A stretch of DNA of 64,000 nt from Desmodesmus armatus (lineage: Eukaryota > Chlorophyta > Chlorophyceae > Sphaeropleales > Scenedesmaceae). Position numbers and translations under genes: made by a program. Positions within the stretch are counted from its first letter, which is position 1; each line of letters begins with the position of its first letter. The notes under the pieces are model-generated. The model ran no database searches and had not been told where the DNA came from. It saw only the letters and a program-made list of their open reading frames with translations. Below are positions 42,347 to 53,794 of the stretch, in pieces. The stretch is taken from NCBI GenBank assembly GCA_007449985.2, contig VIIQ02000001.1:1359501-1423500 (forward strand), in the 5' to 3' direction.

Positions 42347-45300
42347 GTCGGACTGCCCGCAGCATGCGTGCTTGTAGGGGCGCTGTCGTGACGATAACAA
42401 AGAACGTAGAGATTCAACAAAAGAACACGTGCATTGGCATGTTGATATGTTTTGGTTCTTCGACTGCGTCACTGATGACGCACACATGGCCGCACTGTTG
42501 ACCGTTGACTGCTGCAAACTCTGCACTCATGCTGTTACACCGTTTTCAAACCAACATTGCACCACGAACCACACGCAGTGTCAAAAAAACTGTCGGCGAG
42601 ACCAGCAAGCAGCAACTTTCAGATACCATACTCAACTGTCTACCTGTGGTATTGTCTTCTCAGAGGCTTTGGGTCCTAGCCAGGCCCCATTACATAGGAA
42701 CACACGTGTTTGACACATACTGGCATCTGGCAGCGCTGGTGCATCTTGCCACCTTGCATCAAGCCAGTACGTGATGACCGCCCACATACATCAACAGCAA
42801 TGGTGGGGAGAAACAACTCAGCAAACAACACCACACACAATGCCAGACTGGCCACACCCCATGGCATGAGGATGGGATGCCAGGCAGCGGCGCAACTGCC
42901 TATTGGAAGCGACAAGCGCAAGAGATGTGGATGCTCGATCAGCACCATGGATATTAGCCAGCCAGCCCAACTTGACGCACACAAAATGCATATTAAGCAT
43001 GCCACAACGGGCATGCACGTAGGGCTCCAACGAAATCAAGTGCTTTGCAAGTAGCCATTTCCGACCACCCCCAGCCAGAGACTATCTTTCTACTGCAACA
43101 CCCGGCGCTGGAACTCCCCAGAGGTGTGAATTCAGATACACAAACACAACACGGGCGCAAACAGGCGCAAACACAACATAGGCGCAGACACCAAAGACTG
43201 AGCATAAGAGCCTGTTACAGCCTGCCGATGCTCCTACCTACTCCCTGTCAAACTCCTACCATCCCTGCATCTCAAACAAAATCGTCAAAATCGTGACGGC
43301 AGCAGAGCCGCATACGGGGCGACAGCCCTATGGCACACCAAGCTACACTGCTGCTACTGCAAACAGCAGCCTGTCACAAAGGCCGCAACCTACTACACTG
43401 TTGACAGGGCTGAAGGCTGCTCTCAAAAAGCAGCACCTCTAGTAAAACTACAAAACAACCGTCCTGACATTGATGACATCACAAAAATAGTACAAACGAA
43501 AACAGTGGCCACAAGTGCCTGCAGCAGAGGAGGCACGGCATGCCATCATATCACCACACCACCGGCCATGAAAGGTGTGTGTTGACAACAGCAAGCCACG
43601 GCGCCGCCTTTCAAGACCATGCAGCAAAGCTGCAGGATCCGTCACGCTCGGTGTCAGCACAGTTCACACTAACATGAACATGTACGATGCATCCTGAAAG
43701 TGCGCATTCACACAGTGCAGCACACGCACAAGCTGGTCCAGGCAACAGGTCCCCTGTGGATTGGCTGATCTCAGACAGCTGCCAGAAGTGCAAGTGCGGG
43801 GTAGGGATCAGACGCAGCCGCGCGCAGGGTGCGCAATCACGGAAACCACACTGCCCGCATACGCCCGTGCACACAAAAGCATTTTGGTCCTCGGTAGAGG
43901 AACAGACATCATGCTGATGGCCCAGTAAAACAAAAAGCAGTGGTCGCAAACAGCCAGCCATCACCCGTACGACCAGCCAAACACTGTCGCAGCCCCAACT
44001 TTGACTCACCACAATGTAAAGGCAGCAGTGCTGTTTTGTGACCCACCCACAACAGCACATGGCTACACACCCCGGCATGTGACTCACTGCCTCACGGTCT
44101 CCACTCTGTATCTTCGTCTTGCCGCTGTGTGACCCAGTGTGAAAAGCACTTACGACCTGACAATTACTCAACAGCAGCTGAACAAAACTGTACGGGAAGA
44201 CAAACCTCGCCTTGTAAGGTGCGGCGCAAGCAAAATTTTCCAACATCCTGTGTCAGCACGACAGGATAGGAGGACAGAAGGACAGGACTCTTCCAGGCAT
44301 GACATAAGGCCTGGAGTCTAGCCCCGTGCCAAAACCTGGTGATACCGTTCACTCCTCCCCTGACCTTGCCCAGCAGACTCAAACCGTCTGTAAGTTGTAG
44401 CAGAACAGCAGGGAAGAAACTGAACAAGCACAGCCATGGGTCCAAACGACCAAAGGCGCATCCTCCCCCACCCCACAGACAAACCATGTGACGCAACTTG
44501 TGAGTCACCACACGGGGTAGACAGCTGCTGCGCTTCACCACTTGAAGAGTCCACACAGCAACACGCACCAGCCTTTGATAGAAGCTTGTGCAGGTGCAAC
44601 ACCGATGCGCCACAAGGCAGCAGCAGCAAGGCTGCATGATGTGACAAGAGTACACAATCACGCCCCATCCTGACCTTACATGTTGGTAGTACACCGCTCA
44701 GGAGCTGAAACAAGGCGCACACCCTTGATTGGGATGGATGCGCTGCACCGTATGGTTGTCCACTTGAGGGATAATCTGAGCCAGAGCCAGCTGAAACCCT
44801 TTCAAACAGATGGGGGCCTGCCCAGCTCACAACAAAACCACACGGATGACCCACGAGCCTGCGCCTGTCCCAGGACACCCACACGCCCACAGCACCTCTC
44901 ACAAGTTTTTCTTCTCTGCGGCATCTATGCCACACACGCACACATGAAAGCTCTACTCAGGCGTGGCACTGAAGCCGCTTATACACACAGGAAAGGAAAA
45001 GCCAGATGCTGCCAGTGACAGGCCCCGAACCTCCATTCTGCAGAGATTGGCCGGCACATGAGTGTCGATAATCACCGGCAACAGCACCCCTCGCATCCAA
45101 AAGCCGATGCCAGCCACCATGCATGCTGTACAACAGCAAAAATGGACCTCAGAAGGTTGGATGCACCACAGCTGCAGCCAACAACACGCACTGTCCAGCT
45201 GCAACATCCCTCACCACACAACACACGTGCACACCCCTGTTGCCTGTTGCGTCAGGCGATCTCGACTACCCTCGCACATCTCTCCTGCAGGGACTCCCGC

Positions 45301-45383
45301 AACTGCTGCGCACAACTGTACTCCGCCATTCATGCGACTGTGCGCAATCATGCTGTTAGTGCCTGAGGATACAAACAGCCTGA
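42347..45383. other. 3-kb AC-rich region without a recognised gene
   Basis: It lies between the anoctamin start and the 3' end of the next minus-strand gene. TTACA at 44676-44680 may be that gene's poly(A) signal. A long open frame at 43611-44246 (-) has no family features and a Cys-rich, random look. Short direct copies of GGCGCAAACA-type sequence lie near 43150-43190. Confidence 0.4.
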
Positions 45384-48038
45384 TCAATGGCTGCCGTCGT
45401 CCAACCACCCTCTCAGGCTGTGCTCGGGGTGCCTCATACTGGCTGCAAGCTCCAGCATGCCAGCCAGCCCATGTCCCCGAGCAGCCCCATAATGCCCCAG
45501 GCTGCTGTGGCTACTGCCTGTAGGGCTCAGGGGCAGGCTCAGGCCTGGCAAAGACCCAATCGTTGTCTCCATGGCTTTGGCGTCCATCCCTGCAAAGCCC
45601 TGGCCTGACAGCCTGTGCCCCAGCACACTGCCGCTGCTGCCAGCACCGTATCCTGCGCTGTGTGCTGAGGTCGAGTTGTCTGCCTGGTCTTGGTCGGGCT
45701 CGGCAACCCATGATGACGACAGTTGGCCCATGATTACGTCATCTGTGTCATAACTGACCTCCTCATCGATGTCGTAGTCAGCATCACGTAATCCTGCGGC
45801 CTCCATGGTGCATGCCAAGAAGCTGGGGTGCAGCTGTGCCATCTGATAGCGCTGACTGCTCACGTGCCTGCAGGATCGACACAGGCAGACGGAAGGCAAA
45901 GGGAAAGGATGGAGTGGTGAGCAGACAGTGTGTGGAGGTGCTGCTGCAGCCAACAGATGACAGGGGCAGTGCTTGTTGGGTTGCGAGCAGGCCAGCAGCG
46001 ACATTGTCTTGGGGTCTGCATGCGCCTAGCCTCATCATATGAGCCATGAAACTGAAAGTCAGCAAGGGTTTGCATGGACAAACATGCATGGACAAACATG
46101 CAGCATGCGGAAGCAACCATGCACCATGCCCCTGAGCACTGTGCATGGTCATTGCGGCTCCAGCAGCCCGCCTGTGCAACTGCCAGCCTCCAGCCATGTG
46201 CCTGCCTGCCCACCAACAAAACATCTTCACACCCCATTGCTGCGCCCCACTTGCCACAGCTGGATGAACTCCAAGTCCTGCAGCCCTGCAGTGTCTCACC
46301 TGACGTTGCTTGCCATGCGCAGCGGTGGTGCACACCAACAGCTCACAGCACCAGAGGGTCCCACCAGGCTGCCCATGCCGCTGCCCCCATACTGCAGCTG
46401 CAGCTGGAGTGTGCAATCCTCACAGGCAGAGTAGCCGCAGCCACTGCAGCTGCTGAACTCAGCTTTGCACGGCCCGCATGCTGCGCGCTGGCATGCATCG
46501 CACACCCCAGCACAGGCCTCGCAGAGACGCGCTGCACCTGCCTGCTGCCGCAGATCCTCACAGAAGCTGCAGGACAGGATTGAGAGGGGTGATGGGAGCA
46601 GCGCAGTGAAAGCAGGAGGCCGGCAGCAGTCAGTCACAACACCCTACCACAGACGGGTAGCATTGCAAGGAGCGATGGCGTGTGTTCATAGTAACTGCAT
46701 CGAAACCTTGAGGCCACCACTAATAGCTGAGAAGGCTGACCCAAGTTTGGAGCCTTGCACCTGTCTTTGCATTGCTGCAGTATGCTTGCACAGTCTGCCT
46801 TGCCAGGCCATGTGCTCGTGCGTTCGCTTGATTAGGCCGGTCATAAAAGGAGCCAATCTCAGCTCAGGTGGTGCAAGGCAGCTTCCAACAAATGCGCCTC
46901 ATGCACACAGGTACAGCTGAAAAAGTCTTGCCAGCAGCACTCACCAGCAAGTGACAGGCTTGCAGCTGTTGCACAGGCTGCTGCAGTTGTTGCAGGGGTG
47001 GCCACCACGGCCATGGTCTCCTGCTGCCCCGCTTGCACTGCTGGGGCTGCCATTGCTGCTGCTGGTGCCTGCAGGACTGCCCATGCAGGCTGTACAGTAC
47101 CTGCCCCCACAGCCGACACACTGGCCCCCTGACGCCTTGGCTGCCCCACACCCATCACAGCACGGGGGGCTCTTCCACTTCTTGGCAGGTGCTGGCGACT
47201 TTGGGCTGCTGCTTGTGCTGCTTGGAGGTGCTGCTGCTTCCAAACCAGCACATACAACTCCTGCTGCCTGCTGGCTGCCCGAAACCGCTGCTGGTGAGTC
47301 ATCAAAGGCTGGGCGGCAGTCACTGAACGTAGTAGGCTCGCCGGATGCAGAGGCTGTGGGAGAGGGGGGCTGAGTGCCCACTGGGCTTGCAACTGGTGTC
47401 AAAAGCACCAGCTGTCCCACCATCGTGACTGAAGCTGCCAAGAAAGCCCTGTGGTGGACTGCACACTGTGTGTGACTTTTGCAGACAACAGACTGCCTGC
47501 AAGCAGGGACCAACATGTGCAGGCCTGGTGAACTGCTAGGCCCAAGTGCATAACTTCCTAGTAGCAAGAACAGGATGGCAACAATTCATGGCAAGCTGCC
47601 ACAAATGTGGCAACCCATCAGGCTGGAGTCATGTGCAGAGTCAGCACTACAGCATACTCACCCAGCAGCCTCCTGATGCTAGGCAACCATTCCGGCACCA
47701 ATGTTGTCACAAAGAACAAGACATAGACGCCCAGGCGCTGCTTGGCGCTGCCCTGCCGAAATGCGCGGCTTCAAGCCAATCAAAGTATCGCGCTATGTAG
47801 TTTGCAGACTGGTAAATTGTGTGAAGGATAGCGATAGCTTTTGCGAGAGCCGATATTGCCAACACCGTTGGTGTTGGAGTTTAGATTGGAGGGTGCGAAG
47901 GAGGCAGAAGGTAACCAACAAACCAATAGACAAGGCTACACTGATACTAACTGCGCATGAAACAGTCAGTCCGAGCGCGTTGTGCTGAAGAAAGTGCGCG
48001 CGCAAGTATCTTGTCAAATCAAAGAACATAAGGGCCAT
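45384..48038 (-). CDS. Membrane protein with Cys-rich (zinc-binding?) domain
   Basis: Four exons join in phase: 47752-47662, 47458-46945, 46566-46300 and 45867-45384 (451 residues). The first encodes a hydrophobic helix (VYVLFFVTTLVPEW). The second opens with another (AASVTMVGQLVLLTPVAS), then a Ser/Pro-rich linker and a Cys cluster (CCDGCGAAKASGGQCVGCG, CNNCSSLCNSCKP). The third continues it (LCEACAGVCDACQRAACGPC, CSGCGYSACEDC). About 27 cysteines spaced mainly CxxC suggest several zinc sites. The last exon is acidic then Ser-rich (DADYDIDEEVSYDTDDV). A likely first exon starts at the ATG at 48038 (MALMFFDLTRYLRAHFLQ, then a membrane helix), but its donor was not resolved. Topology and function are unknown. 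Confidence 0.6.
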
Positions 48039-48948
48039 AGTGGGCTTGTCATCACTTAAACAAGCACATTGGATTGCGAGCTGTGTACCGCGGTTGCTGT
48101 GCCGTGAGATTCGGCGTGAGGTCCAATGTTTGAGTCAGATCACCAAGCTGTTGGGCGCAGACTGACCACAAGCAGCTCATTGGTTACTCCAATCCCAAAA
48201 TGACACAGTCTGGGGTGCTGTATTCAGATTGGTTTGCCTTGGAAAGCCCAGGCCTTGATCCCTGAGGGGATTTGCAAGCTTGCCTTCAGGCCAGCAGGCC
48301 TATCTCGAACAAGCCCCCTCCCCCCCCAGAGCCCCACTTGTGCACTTGTAGTTTTGATCCATTCAAATGGTAGTCATGTACAGTGCACAGCAGAAATCAC
48401 ATGAGCTCTGTGACTGCTCAGCTAGAAGCTGTAGATGACAGCTACAGCTACAAATGGCTGGCATGAACTTTTGCAAGCTCCACGACAGGTCACAGGTGAT
48501 GACACATGGCTTGCAACAATCACTGCTGTACGGTACGTTTCTCTTTTGGGTCCGGCTATGTGAACTTCTCCAGGCACAGCAATCATCATTGGGTACTTTG
48601 GCCCATGGGTATACATGGATGCCATGCATTGGCACGCTGATTTTACTGCTTGGGCAGGGGCAGGCCGTGTGGGCAAAGCAGGGGCCAAGGAATGGGAGAA
48701 GTAACAGCCACGATGGCTGCAGGACAGGGTGCACTGTTGGGAGGGGGTGGTGTAGACCGAAGAGCCCAAGTGGCTGTAGGAGAATGAAGTGGCTGTAGGA
48801 AAATAAAAGCCTCAACGGTTCCTGGTTATGTGCGGCCTGCAATTATTGCCAGCTGGTGGCGCAGCATCATGGGTATAACTTCCTGCTGCAGGTGACTCCT
48901 GGTGACCACCGGCTTATCAGCTATACTATACTGAGTAGGGGACACCTG

Positions 48949-48972
48949 GTGAGTATACTCACGGTACGTACC
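48949..48972. repeat. Two abutting perfect palindromes
   Basis: GTGAGTATACTCAC (48949-48962) is followed directly by GGTACGTACC (48963-48972). Both are self-complementary. Confidence 0.8.
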
Positions 48973-49194
48973 AGGCTCATAAAAATTTATTCAGCTAAGT
49001 GCCTGACTGCATCAGGGTGTTACCACCCTACTCTGAGGGCCATGCAGCATTGTCACACACTTCAAGTGACTTGTCAAGATTCATGCTGTGACTCCCAGGC
49101 TGTTTCTCATGCGAGTCCTTTGAGGAGTGCTCATGCCCTATGAGCCTTGTTTGGCTCCTGAAAGGGCGATCAGGCGAGGCCCTGATCCAGTAAA

Positions 49195-49214
49195 GTAGTA
49201 GTAGTAGTAGTAGT
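49195..49214. repeat. (GTA)n microsatellite
   Basis: Six perfect GTA units plus a partial one. Confidence 0.9.
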
Positions 49215-50551
49215 TTTGAAAACAAGAGAGGTGCATGGGTGCATGCCTTGGTGATGCCTTCAGGGGCCCCCGCACATTGACTTCCTGCCAGTACAACAAT
49301 GAGGAGTCCTTCCACTCCAAATATCCACCCTTGCTGCGCACTTTGTGGGGTGCTGTTTGTGCCACCTGGCAACTGTTCTGTGTGCTGATGATTCCACTGC
49401 ACGACAAAAGGGATGCAGGCAGCAAGCATGTTTGCCCCCAACTGCCTCCAGCAACCCACCGTCAAGATACCTGAATTTGCCTCCGGGTAGAATTTGCCAC
49501 AGTCACCTCGCTTGCCACTCCACCTCACCTCTCAGAGTCTGTCTCTATGCTCAATTATGGCTTCAACCCTGCCTGTGGAGTGCCCACTATCAATGGGGGT
49601 GGCGCAGCGCCACCTGGAGTCCACGGACCTGACCGGCTTGCTTGCAAGCCAAGCCTGGCACAATCCCAGCCTCCACAGCCCCGGACAAGGCTGCATTGCA
49701 CGCCTGCACTCCATTTCACACCTCTACAGTCCCAGACAAGGCCGCACTCAGTGTAGTACACATCTCCACTCCACTCGTCTCTTACATGATGCTCAACCTC
49801 TAACTCAAACTGCACGTGCCCTTCACGCCCCAACCCATGGGAAGGGCAAGCAACACCTTGGGTTCCCACATTAGCCCAACCCTGATCCCCTCAGGGCCTG
49901 ACACTCCTAACCAAACCCAGATTATGGGTGTAGAGATGGCACTTGTGGAGGGGTGTGGAGCAAATGAGGAGCGGATAGCCATGTAGATGTGCTGTGCAGG
50001 CCTGAATTGCTGCCAGGGATGGTTGTTGTCAGGTGCAGGCTGCTTCCTGTCGGGGCACTTGAGTAAGTTCTTCTGCAGAAGAACACAGCATGCTGTGTTC
50101 AGGCTAATTTTCCAGCCTATGGAACACAAGCTGGGGGATTTCTGACATCAACAAACATAAAACACCAAAGATTCACAGTTTTGCTGACTTCAGCATCCAC
50201 TTTGCTGCAAATTGCGTGTTGTGTCACCATGCGGGACATTTGGTACTTGCGGTTACAGTAAGCAATGCACTGGTTATCGCCACACAAGACGAAGCCCTAG
50301 CCGCATGTGTCAAAGTTATGTAGGCAACCATGCGTCTTTTGCCGCCTTTTCTGCAGCCACAAATTGCGCTTTGACTTGAGACAGCTCAATGGGCTGGGCT
50401 GCAAAGCGCTCCGAGCCTTACTTGCGTGATCGCAAATGCTCACATACGTGATTACGCCTGCATTTATCTATCAGCAGGTGCGATGATACAAGATCCGTGT
50501 ACATAACGTTGTGCCGTGACTTGTGCCCCACTGTGACGCCTTGTGTGTGCC

Positions 50552-50559
50552 CATAAAAG
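50552..50559 (+). promoter_or_regulatory. TATA-like box of the GY-repeat gene
   Basis: CATAAAAG lies 73-80 bases before the ATG at 50632, a spacing like that seen for H3 and H4 in this window. Confidence 0.55.
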
Positions 50560-50631
50560 CCGTCTCGACGTCTGCCAACGCACTTTCCCATTGATTGGGT
50601 GCTTCTTCTATTGAGACACCCGACAGGCACA

Positions 50632-52488
50632 ATGAAGCGCTCGGCCTTGTTCTGCGTTGCCCTCCTTGGCTGTGCAGCTTTCGCTGCCGCCGAGGTAAGA
50701 ACACATGCAGTGAAGCCCTGATGCTGCATATGATTCGCTATCGCTGCATGAAGGTGGCTCCTCCAGCAACCTCCACTCTGCGTTCGTTGACACACCCCGC
50801 TCTGTTCCGCGTGTTGCTGCTGTCTCGATGGCTACACTGCAATACAACATACGCGTTCGTTTCAACAGGAGTACTACAAGAAGGTGAGGTGCTTTCGGAG
50901 CATCAAGACCGGTTCAACCACCTTCCTTCCATCACTTGTCAGACAACCCTTCGGTGTTGCTGTGTGCCTGAACCTCAGCACTAAGCTACGTTGACACCTC
51001 AGCCAGCTGTAGTCAAGCAGTCGCATCGGTGCAGCAACGCTGGCCCAAAGCTGGCCCCGGACACCCTGTCCATGTGCCATGTGCGCTGCTGCAGTTGGCT
51101 CTGACAGCATTACCTGCACCCTGCTGCAACAAAAGAGTCCAGGTTAAAACACGCTCACAACACCACCTGAAACACCACCCAGCAGCTGCTCAGCTCTGTG
51201 TGCTGGGCTGTAATAGGAGTGGGGTCCCCTGACATTCCTGCTGTGCGGTTGTCCTGCCTGTCTGCAGTACGACGAGGAGTACAAGAACGACTACTACCAC
51301 GGTGGCAAGTACGGCTACTCCGAGAAGTACGGCTATGACAAGTACGGTGAGTGCAAGCAGCATCATTGATGCCAGGTCTCCTCTCCTGCAGACAGTGGGA
51401 ACAGCACACAGCACAGCGACATCATCTGCTGTACCTGTTGATAAAGCTGCCTGTCTGGACAGCCGTGGGCCAACTTTGCTGTGATGACTCAAACCACTCA
51501 CCTTCCTGTGCTCCGCTCCTGTACTTCTGCTGCCATACAGGCTATGACAAGTCTGGCTACGACAAGTACGGCTATGACAAGTATGGCTCCCACAAGGAGG
51601 GCTATGAGCAGTACAAGGGCTATGACAAGTACGGCTACGACAAGTACGGCTACTCCAAGGATGGCTATGACAAGTATGGCTACTCCAAGGACGGCTATGA
51701 CAGCTACGGCTATGACAAGTATGGCTACGGCAAGGACGGCTACTCCAAGGAGGGCTACCACAGGGAGGGCTACCACAAGGATGGTGAGCACATGAGCAAG
51801 TGCAGCACTCACTTTACACGTTGCATGATGATGCCATATTGGACCGTAGCGCGCATGCATGGGTCAGGCGCAAGAGGTGCCATCTGTGATTTGTACCATG
51901 AGCTTTCCTCGTCCTTTGCCTAACTGTGGGTTTGTCCACTGCTGCTGTAGGCTACAACGGCGAGGGCTATGACAAGTACGGCTATGACAAGTACGGCTAC
52001 GGCAAGGACGGCTACAACAAGGACAGCTACGACAAGTACGGCTACAACAAGGATGGCTACCACCGTCAGGGCTACCACAAGGATGGCTATGACAACTACG
52101 GCTATGACAAGAAGGGCTATGACCGTTATGGCTACAGCAAGGACGGCTATGGTGAGTGCACACTGCTTGTGGCTGCAGGGTGCGGGTAGTCCTTTACATT
52201 ATGCAAAAAGGAGAGCCCTGCATAACCAGCCACCAACCTGTTGGAGCAGATTCAGCTATCGACTGCTTATCCTTTGACTGCTCTCTTAATGTCATGCACA
52301 GTCTGCTTGCACCAGTACATGCTCTGACGCCTGTGTCTCTTGTGACTGCTCTCGCAGACTACAAGGGCTACGACCACTACGGCTACTCCAAGGAGGGCTA
52401 TGACAAGTACGGCTACGACAAGTACGGCTACAACAAGGGTGGCCTGTACAGGTTCGCCGACAAGGCCGCTACCTCCAACAAGAACTAA
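50632..52488 (+). CDS. Secreted Gly-Tyr-Lys pentapeptide-repeat protein
   Basis: Six exons: 50632-50694, 50869-50883 (a 15-base microexon), 51268-51346, 51541-51783, 51951-52151 and 52358-52488, totalling 243 residues. Residues 1-20 are a clear signal peptide (MKRSALFCVALLGCAAFAAA). From about residue 43 the protein is almost wholly G-Y-x-K-x pentapeptides (GYDKY, GYSKD, GYGKD, GYHKD), about 36 in all, with rare insertions. It ends LYRFADKAATSNKN. The three introns within the repeat region are all phase 1, between the G's first base and the rest of the codon, so repeat exons are symmetric modules. There is no Cys after the signal peptide and no membrane anchor. An extracellular structural or adhesive role, perhaps cross-linked through tyrosine, is inference. 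I do not recognise a family. Confidence 0.9.
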
Positions 52489-53115
52489 ACAGGCCCTGCG
52501 GTGAGTGCAACAAGGGTGTTGTCCTTAGGGTGCATGCATACATGCCATCATGCATGATGTCAGTAAAACTCTCAGCAGCCAGTGTCAGTGACTCTGCTGG
52601 TACCTTGACAAAACACAGCAAGCTTTGTGTGCTGGTTGATTGCCCCGGGCTCAGGCCCAGACACCTTGCATGTTGGCATTTCAACAGACCTACGTGTTCA
52701 TTGGACTGACAGGCTGATGCACTGTTGCTGTTGCCGTGCAGAGTCATGGCCCTTGACGCCTATGGTGGAGCGTTGTTGCTGCTGGCTGCAAATGCCAGCT
52801 TGAAGAATGTTCCAGGATTGCTGCTGCAGTAGCATGTTTGCGCGTGCTGTCTGCAGCAAGGGTCCAAGCAGTGAACAAAAGTGATTTTTGGCCTTTCTTT
52901 CTCTGCTTCCAGGCAGTTGTTGGGTGTGTGCCTTCCGCACCGGAAGTCATGATGTATCATGTGAGGCCCGGCATAGTGCCTGTGCCGGGATGACTTCTTT
53001 TTTGCACTTTGACCGCAAGGTCAATCAATTTTGGCTGTCATTGTGTTTTTCTTACTGGCCCTGCATAAGGGCTTGGCGGGAATCCACTCCCCACTAGCAC
53101 CAACCATGACTGTTT

Positions 53116-53120
53116 TGTAA
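53116..53120 (+). terminator. TGTAA poly(A) motif after the GY-repeat gene
   Basis: TGTAA lies about 630 bases after the stop at 52488, implying a long 3' UTR; GTGAG just after the stop hints that the UTR may contain an intron. Confidence 0.45.
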
Positions 53121-53794
53121 CGGTTTCTGACCCAACTACCCAGAACAATGCACGCAATGTGTGCTGAATGGATACCTGAGTATGTGGTCACCCTCTAGTT
53201 CACGGACAGCAAGAAGCAGCACAATTCAGTTCAGCACCTACATGCATTGAATAAAGTGATGCCAATGCAGCTGCCTAGTGAAAGTCACACATTCTGCACT
53301 CAAAAACACAGCAACACTGCAAGCACACCAGCTCGTCTAGCTTCAGCTGCACATGCATATGCATCACTAATGCACTACTACTTTTCTTTGGCAGACATGG
53401 CAGCTTCAGCCTCTGCGATCTTACTACTACAACACTGCAAGCACACCAGTAACATTGCAGAGAGTGTCATCAGAGAGGCAGGATGTCAAGTCACCACAGT
53501 ACTCAGCTGCTGATGGTGGGCATGTGTCAGCCATCACCGTGGCATACTGTGCGTCCAATTGCATCACAGTATCATAGACACAGTCCAACTGCAGGAGCCA
53601 CATGGCAAAAAAATGGTCACACTTACAGGATGACCACATTGGAACAAGATGTGACAACAGCCACATATCACAGCGGGGCCGTGTAACGTACGTATACCAA
53701 CCAGCCAGCGTGTTACGTACCAAGCATACATGCGCCGTCTCCACACATGTGATGCCAATGACTGATATCCCCTGTCTGTCTGTCTAGCTATCAT
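53121..53794. other. Convergent intergenic region
   Basis: It lies between the ends of the GY-repeat and SMCHD1-like genes. It holds one copy of the dispersed block shared with 7389-7417 (53399-53427) and TTACA at 53623-53627, a minus-strand TGTAA for the SMCHD1-like gene. No gene was recognised. Confidence 0.45.
53623..53627 (-). terminator. TGTAA poly(A) motif (minus strand) for the SMCHD1-like gene
   Basis: TTACA on the plus strand, 168 bases beyond the stop at 53795. Confidence 0.45.

Larger units (their letters stand above)
48039..50551. other. 2.5-kb intergenic region, no gene recognised
   Basis: It is the region between two divergent genes. Contents noted are a C-run near 48311-48327, two abutting palindromes at 48949-48972 and a (GTA)n run at 49195-49214. 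Open frames show no conserved motifs. Confidence 0.45.

Noticed and set aside
43611..44246. 211-codon minus-strand frame
   Set aside because: Random-looking Cys-rich composition, no motif, and it lies in a probable 3' UTR/intergenic stretch.
51498..52163. Long open frames on the minus strand and in the Thr/Ala-rich plus frame across the GY-repeat exons
   Set aside because: A 15-base codon-periodic repeat keeps several frames open. Only the GY frame has a signal peptide, splice sites in phase and a sensible end.
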